Below, piece after piece: positions 30,232 to 41,682 of a stretch of 64,000 nt of DNA. A program made the translations under genes and the position numbers. How positions within the stretch are numbered: the first letter of the stretch is position 1; each line of letters begins with the position of its first letter. The DNA is from Parietichytrium sp. I65-24A. Lineage: Eukaryota; Sar; Bigyra; Thraustochytrida; Thraustochytriidae. Below the pieces are notes generated by a model. That model was not told where the DNA came from. It saw only the letters and a program-made list of their open reading frames with translations, and made no database searches. Location: assembly GCA_012862575.1 (NCBI GenBank), contig BLSF01000075.1:62001-126000 (forward strand), written 5' to 3'.

Positions 30232-31248
30232 ATGTCGGCATCCACGCTGAAAACGGTCTTCAAGACCAAGGAGCAAAAGGCTTTTGCAGCCATCGTCGCC
30301 GCGAGCGCATGGTATGCAATCAGAAGCGCTAGCGAGCTCAAGAGAGCTCGTGTTGCACAGATACAAGAGGACGGCAAGGTCCAAAAGGTGCCGAGCGCCG
30401 AAAAGCTGCAAGATCATCCTCTTGCATCTTGGCTAATTGGAAACGCGACAGTCTTAACAGCGGTGGGCCTGAAATCCGCGCTTGTGTCAAAGCTCTCTCC
30501 GAAAGATTCGGATGTGAAGAACTTCTTCAAGCTGTGGTTGGCATCGGCGCTCACTGTCGACATTCAGATTGCCATTTCGCACTTTCTAATCAACCGCGTG
30601 TATGGCCACGTGCCATTCTTCTCCGCGAAGCGGCCAAAGCAGACTTTTCTGGAAATTTTCAGAGACTATTTATCATGCAACACAGTCGTCAACATACTGA
30701 CTTGCATCCTGCAAGCGTATATATTCCGAACGCAGAGGTTCAAGGATCCAAGCTTGGCCAAAGCTCCGGAGCCGTTTCGGCCAATTCGGTTCTTGCTACG
30801 CTATGCCTGGCTCCGGCTGTGGGTGGACGCTTTGTTCTGGGCCGGGCACTGGGTTCTTCACACGAAGCCGATCTATTGGCTACACAAGCGGCACCACGAA
30901 CACAATAACACCACGCTTACAACCAACTATCACTTTCATTGGTTCGACTTGATCGTGGAGGCTTACATACCAGTCTTTGCAGGAATCTCTGCCTATGAGG
31001 CGGCATTTGGTCGTATCGGAGAGCTCGAGTCGCAGACTTTAGCTAGCTACGTTTTGTTTCATGAGATCATGTCCCATTCCGGAAAGCCAATGCCTTGCAT
31101 GAATGTTATTGCGCCACTCGCGCCTTGGTGTCAAAAGTGGGACGATCGTAACGCTTGGGCACACGAGATGCACCATAATCGCCTCAAGACAAACTACTCC
31201 ATCTCTTACTATTTCGACGTGCTCATGGGAACATCTCGATGGGAGTAA
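30232..31248 (+). CDS. Fatty acid hydroxylase / sterol desaturase superfamily enzyme
   Basis: 338 residues from ATG at 30232. The di-iron histidine motifs are all present: HWVLH (206-210), HKRHH (218-222), HEIMSHSGK, and HEMHH (311-315) close to the C-terminus, set among hydrophobic segments. This superfamily includes C-4 and C-5 sterol oxidases, sphingolipid and fatty-acid hydroxylases and the alternative squalene epoxidase; all use O2 and a non-haem di-iron centre, usually in the ER membrane. The N-terminal 100 residues hold possible membrane helices and a basic start. Substrate cannot be assigned from the motifs; sterol or lipid hydroxylation is the safe reading. Confidence 0.85.
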   Translation: MSASTLKTVFKTKEQKAFAAIVAASAWYAIRSASELKRARVAQIQEDGKVQKVPSAEKLQDHPLASWLIGNATVLTAVGLKSALVSKLSPKDSDVKNFFKLWLASALTVDIQIAISHFLINRVYGHVPFFSAKRPKQTFLEIFRDYLSCNTVVNILTCILQAYIFRTQRFKDPSLAKAPEPFRPIRFLLRYAWLRLWVDALFWAGHWVLHTKPIYWLHKRHHEHNNTTLTTNYHFHWFDLIVEAYIPVFAGISAYEAAFGRIGELESQTLASYVLFHEIMSHSGKPMPCMNVIAPLAPWCQKWDDRNAWAHEMHHNRLKTNYSISYYFDVLMGTSRWE

Positions 31249-31947
31249 ATCATGACTGTCTTGCAGCCTCACAACACTTGCACAGCGTGAGCATGCCGCA
31301 ACTCGTGGTACGATATATATATATAGATATATCAAATATTTAATTTAATTTTTATGTACGCACGATCGAAGATGTATCTCCAAGTAGACTCGGAGCTCCA
31401 ATCCTCAACGTAAACATTTCCGCGCGGCGCAGATCACGGCAACCAACCGACGACTGTGTACTACTGTAGTACCACTACATTCATTCTTCAATTTGTTAAT
31501 CTCCGAGGCTGAAACACATTTGCTTTCCCTGCGACGCCGCACTGTGGCACGTAGGACGAGGTTGACTCCCCGTGAGTGTGAGATGCCGGGAGCCTCGGCA
31601 GTGAGCAGTCCGGCTGTCGTGCTGTCGTGCTGAGGTGCTCAGCCTGAGTCTCGATTTCTGAACGGCTCTTTTCTCCAATGTAACATGAACAGATATGTGA
31701 GAGTACAGTAGCACCACCCTCTACAGCTCTAGCCCCTTCCAGTCAGTGCACTACCATGGTACTACACTTTGCACTCTGCAATACCACTCCACTCCATCCA
31801 ACGCAGGCGCATTTGCACTAAACTTACATGGTAGTCTGGACGCGCATTCCACTCAAGACAATCCGAGACGAAGGAGAGAGAGAGAGATAGAGAAAGAGGA
31901 AAGGTCGCTCGCTGTGCTTGTGCGCGCACTCAGCAAATAATGAGGTG
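31249..31947. other. Intergenic region
   Basis: No gene recognised. An AT-rich run (ATATATATATATAGATATAT, near 31313-31332) follows the hydroxylase stop, likely in its 3' region, and a GA-rich tract (31874-31900) precedes the kinase start. Confidence 0.5.
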
Positions 31948-33543
31948 ATGGGAAGCTCGTCTTCAGTCTCGGCCCCTGCAGGGACGCCCAAAGAAAGCGC
32001 AAATGGGACGGCCAGCGCCGCCCTGGGCAGCGGGAAATGGAAGAGCAGTTTACCTTTAGTGCTCAGTGCTCGTGTGGGGGTGCTCAGCCAGAAAGGCTTT
32101 GGCCGATACGCGGCCAGCAATAGCAGGTCCTCCACGACGGAGAATTCCACATTAAAGGAGGAGTGGATTCTTGATGAGATCGGTGAGCACACGGACCTCC
32201 CGGAGACGTACAAGGACTTGAATGTCATTCTCGGCCATGGAACGTCAGGCGTGGTGCGACTCTTTCACTGCACAAAACGAAGAACGGATGTTGCAGTCAA
32301 ATTTATTCACAAGGAACGTCTAGAAGTGGACTCTAGCGAAAACGATGATAGAAAAGCAAGTCGGCGAGGTCTAACGGCGCAGACTTCGGAACCCCAAGCT
32401 ATTCGGCGAGAGATTGCAATCTTGCGGGAATGCCAGAATCATCCCAAACTCCTCCAGCTGCTGGATGTGTATGAGACTCCGGAAAGCGTGATCCTAGTCA
32501 CTGAATATGCCTCAGGAGGTGACTTATTCAAAAGAATCACTTCCAAAAGCCACTTCAAAGAACAGGATGCTTGTTACGTAGTGAAACAAATTGCTACAGC
32601 CCTAGAGTACTTGCATTCCCAAGGCATTGTTCATCGAGACATCAAAGCGGAAAATGTACTCTTGCTTCACCATGACTCGTTCGATATCAAACTCGCCGAC
32701 TTTGGGCTCGCGAAAATGTCAAGGCAAGTGAGAATCAGTAATGGCCACAGCACTGGCTTGCCACTTGGCAACGAAGGTGGAAGGACGCAAGACCCTTGTT
32801 TGAATGCCTCTGGTGACTGCGAACATTCTGCTATGGGTCAAAGGGAGCACGAGATGGTGATGAAAACAGCGTGCGGAACCATGCTATATGCTGCACCAGA
32901 AGTTATCGAGCGCAAGTCTTATGGAAAGTCCGTGGACATGTGGTCAACAGGAGTAATCATGTTCCTGATGCTCCTCAACGAGTTCCCGTTTGATAGGACA
33001 GAAGATGTGTTACAAGTTGACTTTGGAAGCAAATTGGAGAGCGCAGTTTGGGAGAGGGTTAGCTCACCAGCAAAAGATCTGCTCCTGAGCCTACTCCGGA
33101 AAGAGCAAAGGGAACGGCCCAGCGCGAGGGAACTATTGGAGTGTGAATGGGTCAGGCTCCAGGATACGGTTCAGGAGAGCGTTGAAACCGCAATCACGAC
33201 TGCGCGCAAAACAGCAAGATTTAACGAAAAATTGCTCGCTCACCAGGAGAACCAGATCAAGCTGAAGAAGCAGATGCAAGCTGAGGTTTTGGAAACCATC
33301 TACAAAGCATCTCAGGGCGAACGAGATACCGAAGACGAAGGCGCAACTTATACAACGCTCATGGAGAAGCTCTCTCGATCTGGTTACTCGGGTTTACAGG
33401 GCCCGATGAGCGCGTGGATCTCCAAGTTCGGAATTGGCGGAAGAGAGTACAACATGAAGATTACGCACGAAGCGTTCGCCGGCGCTGTCGACGAGTATCT
33501 CGAAAAGGTCATGTCTCCGTCGTCACCCCACAATGACCAATGA
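31948..33543 (+). CDS. CAMK-like serine/threonine protein kinase, probably N-myristoylated
   Basis: 531 residues from ATG at 31948. The N-terminus MGSSSSVSAP fits the myristoylation consensus (Gly2, Ser6). Kinase domain: glycine loop GHGTSGVV from residue 96, VAVK with Lys118, HRDIKAEN (Asp231), DFGLA (Asp251), CGTMLYAAPE (316-318), and VDMWSTGVIMFLMLL. All catalytic residues are present, so it should be active; HRDIKAEN and the subdomain XI text suit the CAMK group. The DFG-to-APE segment is about 65 residues, with a Gly/Asn-rich insert, roughly twice the usual length. The C-terminus has a helical part but no clear EF hands. Substrate unknown; the lipid anchor would place it at a membrane. 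Confidence 0.88.
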   Translation: MGSSSSVSAPAGTPKESANGTASAALGSGKWKSSLPLVLSARVGVLSQKGFGRYAASNSRSSTTENSTLKEEWILDEIGEHTDLPETYKDLNVILGHGTSGVVRLFHCTKRRTDVAVKFIHKERLEVDSSENDDRKASRRGLTAQTSEPQAIRREIAILRECQNHPKLLQLLDVYETPESVILVTEYASGGDLFKRITSKSHFKEQDACYVVKQIATALEYLHSQGIVHRDIKAENVLLLHHDSFDIKLADFGLAKMSRQVRISNGHSTGLPLGNEGGRTQDPCLNASGDCEHSAMGQREHEMVMKTACGTMLYAAPEVIERKSYGKSVDMWSTGVIMFLMLLNEFPFDRTEDVLQVDFGSKLESAVWERVSSPAKDLLLSLLRKEQRERPSARELLECEWVRLQDTVQESVETAITTARKTARFNEKLLAHQENQIKLKKQMQAEVLETIYKASQGERDTEDEGATYTTLMEKLSRSGYSGLQGPMSAWISKFGIGGREYNMKITHEAFAGAVDEYLEKVMSPSSPHNDQ

Positions 33544-34134
33544 CCGAGAGTGTGTCCCATCGAGGGTGTCAATCTCTCTTTACACGCAACCAGATTTTTT
33601 GGTGGTGCTGGGGACCACAGAACGGTATTCTTGACATGGAGAAAAGATGTTCTTTTCCAGTATTATATGCGTGTTGAATACTGGCCACAACCTTCATTGA
33701 AACCAAGGAAGCACGTCGCTCCGTGTCAAGGTTTCGACTTTCCAATCTTGAACCTACACTGACGGAATCCACGAAACCAGGGATACACAACACGCGATTT
33801 GATAATTACATGAACTCTGTAAAACAATGTCTCGATTGCTTTTAAAGATCTTTTCAGTGAACACACAACAATCACAACGCGTTTGCTGCCATCATTGTGC
33901 TCTCTCCATCCACGCTTTTGCGCTTTGGGGAGGAGTTACTATTTGTAAGGTAAGAGCGCTACCATCCCCTCCCACTGCAAACGCTACTCCCAGCTACTCG
34001 CGCACAGCTATGCACATCTGCACAGCTCTGCTTTTTCGCAGCACCCACCACATGCAACAGCGTTTCTACTCCTCCTCCTCCTCCCCTGGCTGACGCTCCT
34101 CGGTCGCGAGCTCGGACCTGTCAAAGAGGCAAGA
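33544..34134. other. Intergenic region
   Basis: No gene supported. A CTCCTCCTC tract (34068-34085) lies just before the Prp18 start codon. Confidence 0.5.
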
Positions 34135-35292
34135 ATGGACGACCTTGACGCCCTAATCCAGGAGTCCACCAAAACGCAAGGGCCAAAGGTAAGTGCAGCC
34201 GTTTTCCGCGCCCAGGTTTGGTTTCCCGCTTGCCAAGTGGGCACCTGGCCAGTTAGCCATTTCGAGGCATCTTCTAACAGGCCATTCGGTCTCTACGTTT
34301 AGTACGCACGCAGGAAAGACTTGGAGGAGGCTGCGCGCGCTCCTAAGAGCAAACGGCCTAGGATCAAAAGGTCCTCCCGCCCTGCTGACCAAGCGAAAGA
34401 CCCGTCCGAGGCTCGCGAGTCCCACCAGGGTTTAGACCTCAGCAAGTCCGAAGTCATCAAGCTGCTACGCGCCAGGGGACAGCCGATTACTCTCTTTGCA
34501 GAATCGGACGCAGACCGTCTTGCCAGGCTTCGCAAGCTCGAGCAAGAAGGGCTCGACCTCGATGAGCAGCGGAAGCTAACTGGCCTGAAAGGCGGTTTTG
34601 GGGAGCTCGAAGCGTACGATGATGAAGAGGAGACGCACAAAAATGCAGAATCCTTGAAAGCAACCGACGACGGAACGTCAGGCGGGGCAAGGTCCAACAG
34701 GAGCAAAGAGCTTAGTGACGAGACCGCGGAAGGCCGCATTCGCAAATTTATCAAAGGCGTTCTTGGGGAGTGGGAAGACTCGCTCCTCAAGCGTTCTGAG
34801 GACGAAAAATTGAGCGCGCAAGGGAGGAAGGAATTCGAGGTCTGGAAGCAGTGCAAACACCATATACAACCATTTCTGAAGCTGCTTAAACACAAATCCG
34901 TCGCGCCGGATATCTTGGATAAGGTAGACAAGATGGTTGCGTTCTGCCAGCAGCGCGAGTACGTCAAAGTAAGTTGTCCACACCCAAAGCCTTGTTAGCA
35001 GCAAAGACGACGTGTTGCTTACCATTCCCCTCTCCTTCGTGATCGATGAAATGCATTGACTCTTTAGGCGGCAGACGCTTACATTCAACTCAGCATTGGT
35101 AATCAAGCATGGCCCATCGGGGTGACAATGGTTGGCATCCATGCTAGAAAGGGTCGCGAGCGAATTAACCAGGATAACGTTGCGCATATGATGAACGACG
35201 AAGCGCAGAGAAAGTACATTACTTCTTTGAAGCGTATTATGACCTTTTGCCAGAAGAAATACCCGTCAGACCCTTCTCGCATGCTTCAATAG
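34135..35292 (+). CDS. PRP18: Pre-mRNA splicing factor Prp18
   Basis: Three exons: 34135..34188, 34303..34968, 35068..35292 (introns of 114 and 99 bases, both GTAAGT...TAG, phase 0), giving 314 residues. The SFM/PRP4-like motif [20 protein letters not shown] lies in exon 2, and the Prp18 domain spans exons 2-3, ending in the hallmark loop [20 protein letters not shown] followed by [17 protein letters not shown]. Prp18 helps the second transesterification step and 3' splice-site choice, working with Slu7 and the U5 snRNP. The initiator is the first ATG in frame before a perfect donor; [10 protein letters not shown] resembles the start of Prp18 proteins. High confidence on identity and splicing. 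Confidence 0.93.
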
Positions 35293-37235
35293 GGAGCAAG
35301 CAGCATTGGTTCGGGCTTGACAATTTCCCTTTGTGAATCACAGGAATTCCGCTTAGGTTATTGGCGCTCCCTCCTCCCTACGAGAACCGCGACGAGCACA
35401 AACTCTGCTCTTCCGGTCAAAGGGGACTTGATTCACTGTTTCGCGTTGAAGTGTCAACTAAAAGTGTGCGCAGCGCCGCGAAGTGATCAATTTACGTGGA
35501 AGCTTGATACTAACGCTTCGCATCGCAATTTCAACGTCGGAGGCGCGCTCAAAGTAATTTTAAGAGCATACTCGTGCTGCGTACTAGTTTGAGAAATTAA
35601 TCATGAGAATTCCATCGTCCATCGCCGTCCTCCATCCGTCTTGCCTTTTGTGTCGTTTCGTACAATCTCGCTTCGCTAATTGCGAGGCTTCCTTGGCGTC
35701 CACGAGAAGCAAAAAGAATATTTGGATCAGGTGCGATCAGGTCTTAGAACAGGCTTTCAAATGCTTTGTGTTTCGCTCTTCTCTGCTCTTCACGTACGTG
35801 TCATGTTTCTTCAGAATTCAGAACATGCACTAGTCAACTCGCACCACTTGACCTTCCTCTCGATCAAGTGGAAAAATAGCGAGCACCAAAGTGTAGCTAC
35901 TGGATACCATAGTAAGAATGTCGAGAAGTTTCCTCGCCGCAGATGATCGATTACTAAACATAAGTGCTAATGAGTACTAGTACTCTAGCTCTGATTGAAC
36001 ACTTTGCTGTGACTGGGAGTCGAGATCAAGATCGTCGCCGTGACTGCCGTGACAGACGTTCTACTGTGCTTGAGTAGTCTGTCCTGATGGCTGCTGGAGT
36101 CCTGGCCATTCCTGGCCCCGAGTCATAGTCGGAGTCCGAGGGTCAGACGGTCAGAGCAGTCACTTGCAAAGTCTGCTCCACAGTAGTGACAGCCGACTGC
36201 TATCGCTTTCTGCTCTGTTTTCTCTGTGCGGAAATTTTCTCAAAGCAGTACTGTACTCACAGTCAGTACCAGTACCTTCCCGGTCTTTGCCCGGCCTGAA
36301 AGCTTCATTGAAAAGCTCCGAAGCAGTACGGACAGTGAGTCAGTAGAACATTGAGAGCCTTGGCTCGGAAGAAAGTCTATTTGTCTTGTCTCTCGGCTCC
36401 TGACGTTGAGTCGCAGAGTCGCAGAGTCTCGGGGCTTCGGGCTACCGAGTTAGAACTAGCCTGAAGAAAGAAGGCATGGCGTCAGTGTTAGTCAGTGTCA
36501 ATCAGTGTCAGTCATTGTCGGTCAGTGCCACAGAGTCAGTCAGTGATAGTCAGTGCAGTCAGTGAGGCGTGGCATGCTGTGGCACATGTCAAGATTGGAG
36601 CGATCCAAAAACCGGACGGGTGAAGTGCGCCTTCGGCATGCTACGGCACTCTACTAATGATCACCGAGCACTGACTGTTGACACTGTTGACACTGTAGAC
36701 TGTGAGTAGAGTATGCAGTGGCAAAAAGGGACTCTTCCTTCGGCACTCGTACGTTGAGATTCATGAGAGTGTTGAGAGTGTGTTGAGAGTGTTGAGAGGG
36801 TGAGGGCGAGGCTTGACTGGTACTGTACTGAGTACTGCTGAGTAGGTTTTTGCTGGGACTGACGTTTCCTTTCTCGCCTCTCGGAAACGACATCTTTCGA
36901 CGGTCAACTCACCGTCAATGTACTCACAGTGCCCAGTGCTCAAGGTCAGAACGTAGACCCCAAACGCGAGAGGTGTCCGCGAACGCAGAGCAGATATCAG
37001 ATTTCAGATAGCGGATAGCGAGCAGATATTCTCAGTTTCCCAGGTTCTCAGGCCGGGCGAAAAGAAGAACCTTCAAAGGCCGGAGTCCAAGGTCGTTCGT
37101 CGTAGGTCGTTCGTCGTTGGAGAGCCTCGTGTTGCGTGTTGCTTGTGCTGCTGGTTGAACACAGAGAGTGAGGTTGGTGTTGGCGCTGGCGTTGTTGAAA
37201 GACGTGAGGACAAAACGAAAGCACCGTGAAGAAGA
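35293..37235. other. 1.9 kb gene-free region with GTCAGTG-type degenerate repeats
   Basis: No coding frame I would defend. Between about 36480 and 36570 the unit GTCAGTG(N) recurs about ten times; near 36760-36810 GTTGAGAGTGT recurs; CACAGTCAGTACCAGTACC lies near 36258; TCGTTCGTCGT repeats near 37092-37120. It carries the 3' region of Prp18 and the promoter of the next gene. Confidence 0.6.
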
Positions 37236-37844
37236 ATGATGATGGACCTTTCGTACGAACCCACCGTTGTGCTGCCTACGGACGTGTATCCCATGGCACA
37301 TGACGGTGTGGAGAGCTCTCTTGCAGACACCTCGCTGAGCGTGCACAATGCGACTTGGTTCCTCGAGCTGCTCGAGAAGTGCAACCTGGAGGAGCTGAGG
37401 CCAGCCGATCAAGAGAAGCTCTTGCAATCCAAACTCAGGGTGAAGCAAAAGCACCGCACCGCCATTCTATTTGAAGACGACGCGAATTTTGTACTCCGCA
37501 CAAAGCACAACCTCGTTCTAGACATGGAAAAGGTGAAACAGGGGTACGCAACCAACGGGGCGAACAGCGGGGACCCTCGCGTGTGGCTCGTCCGAGAAGC
37601 GTGCAAGAATGTCATCCAAGCTTTCCGCGTGAGCATTGAGAACGCCCCCCTTCGGAGCTGTGTGTGGTCAGCTTTGATGTACCGCGCAGAGTATCATCTC
37701 CGTGAAAGCGGGTTTGAAGACATCAGCATCATTGAGAACAACAACAGTAACCGGGAAGCAATGCTTTGCGTTCAAGGTCACCAGTTGTCGCGCTCGAATT
37801 TCACCAAAATCGCTCGTCAGTTTTGCGACTTTTTAAAGCAATGA
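37236..37844 (+). CDS. Hypothetical protein, unknown family
   Basis: 202 residues from ATG at 37236 (MMMDLSYEPT), single exon. The protein is soluble, mixed charge, with helical segments (WFLELLEKCNLEEL; RVWLVREACKNVIQAFRVSI) and a C-terminal REAMLCVQGHQLSRSNFTKI. No motif that I can name. Codon use and lack of stops over the full length favour a real gene. It sits between two low-complexity intergenic regions, upstream of the RbAp48 gene on the same strand. Confidence 0.6.
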   Translation: MMMDLSYEPTVVLPTDVYPMAHDGVESSLADTSLSVHNATWFLELLEKCNLEELRPADQEKLLQSKLRVKQKHRTAILFEDDANFVLRTKHNLVLDMEKVKQGYATNGANSGDPRVWLVREACKNVIQAFRVSIENAPLRSCVWSALMYRAEYHLRESGFEDISIIENNNSNREAMLCVQGHQLSRSNFTKIARQFCDFLKQ

Positions 37845-40134
<2,290 letters not shown>

Positions 40135-40362
40135 GATTTGTCAGGTTTTGTCAAGGGCGTTTGGCATTTGCGGCCCGGCCCATGTCTACGAACAAGGTCC
40201 GGGGGAATGGTGCATGTGGAACAAGCTTGTCTCGTTCCCTTGTCAGAAACAACGGCGTCTGGAATTTATTACAAGATACAGTTTTAAAAGGAATAAAAGT
40301 GAAAAGTGGGAAAGTACTGCCTGCGTTTGAGAGAGAGGAGAGCAAAGGCAAAGAATTTACAA

Positions 40363-41121
40363 TTAAACAATGAGTGGTGCGCTCATATCGGCACTGCCAA
40401 CATTGGTTGCATCCACATCGATTGGCAATTCGCGCTTGACAATCGAGCGTATGAAAAAGTAGATAAAGCTGAGCGTGCCGAGTCCGATTCCCGCAGCCAC
40501 CCCAAGATCGATGATCTCGTGATACGGGTGCTTTAGCTGCTTCACCAGAACTATCAGCACCACGATACCAGGGTACAATGTGTATGATATCAAGAGGCGC
40601 TTTTTCGAAGCTGCGAAAAAGCCCATCGCAAAAAGCGGCGCAATAATCGCCGTGATAAAGCTTGAAAGATCGCGGTCCAAAGCATGCCCGAGTACGAAAC
40701 ACCGGCGCACAACCCATGGCGACCAGCTTAGGAAGAATCCGCGGTATGCCTCAACGTATGTGAAAAAAACAATGGAAACCGCGAGGAGCGCCCATTGGCC
40801 GGCATCCAGCGGTTTGGCTCCATCGTCCATGAGATGCAGGCCAACAGATGTCACGCCATGTGACGCGCCGATCAAGATGAGCAGGGTGAAGAAGTACGCG
40901 TACAGAACAACGCACCACCTAAAGAAGCCTTGCGGAAGCCGGTCTTCGTCGCGTTCCTTGCGCACGTCCCTCCACGGGGCACTCGGAAGCTGATACGCGT
41001 TACAGGCGGCATTGGACATCTCGCCGAGTCTGCACACAACCTCAAATCTGGTCCTCCCGCTCTTCCTGCCACTCTTCTTCCTCTGCTTCGCAACACTGGC
41101 GACTTGGCTCCTCTCTTTCAT
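40363..41121 (-). CDS. Multi-pass membrane protein, unknown family
   Basis: 252 residues from ATG at 41121 (an internal ATG, MSNAACNAYQ, is an alternative start). About five membrane helices: FFRWCVVLYAYFFTLLILIG, WALLAVSIVFFTYVEAYRGF, FITAIIAPLFAMGFFA, LYPGIVVLIVLVKQL and GLGTLSFIYFFIRSIV. Charged motifs EAYRGF and HPYHEIIDLG lie at helix ends. I do not recognise the family. The gene converges on RbAp48 with about 230 bases between stops. The N-terminal 35 residues are basic and could be cleaved or regulatory. Confidence 0.7.
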   Translation of the reverse strand: MKERSQVASVAKQRKKSGRKSGRTRFEVVCRLGEMSNAACNAYQLPSAPWRDVRKERDEDRLPQGFFRWCVVLYAYFFTLLILIGASHGVTSVGLHLMDDGAKPLDAGQWALLAVSIVFFTYVEAYRGFFLSWSPWVVRRCFVLGHALDRDLSSFITAIIAPLFAMGFFAASKKRLLISYTLYPGIVVLIVLVKQLKHPYHEIIDLGVAAGIGLGTLSFIYFFIRSIVKRELPIDVDATNVGSADMSAPLIV

Positions 41122-41682
41122 TCACATCCGTTTCGCGTCTTTGGCTCAGCTCAGAGACTCGGGCTGTTAGAAGGGATAGCCTTGGATAGCCTAGCTGCAA
41201 TAGCGGCCGCTGCTCACTGGGTCGCTACTACTAGAGTAAGCACCAAGCGATCAAGGAACACACACGCCAAACAGCAAATGAGGCGAAGCAACGTATCAGA
41301 TGTTTTCTACGCGAGCGAAGATGGTGACCGCATCTATTGCGTGTATCGCGGCCGCATGCGCACGGTCTGGGATGCTACAAAGAAGTTGCCATCCGCAAAG
41401 CGACGAGTTTTGACTTTGTCTCAGAGATCTCCATGGTTTGCATGAATAAGTTAGAGAAGAACATTCGACTGACGGCTTGACCGATTTTGGAAAAGTGACA
41501 TCGAGAGATTCTATGCGCCAGTGCCTTTGTTCCAAGCTGCTACCTGGCGAAGGAGTTCGGTCCCTTGCTCGATGGCGTAGTTGTTACTGGGGCTGCTCAG
41601 GGAAGCGAGATGTCGACGTTAGAAATCACAGATATTGAAAGAATTGGGGCAGAGGGTCTGTTTCAGATCCAGAGAACTAAAC
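41122..41682. other. Intergenic region with one possible small frame
   Basis: A 55-codon plus-strand frame (41278-41445, starting MRRSNVSDVFYASEDGDRIY) has acceptable composition but no recognisable relatives; I would not call it a gene on this evidence. Otherwise nothing is seen between the divergent and convergent neighbours. Confidence 0.35.
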
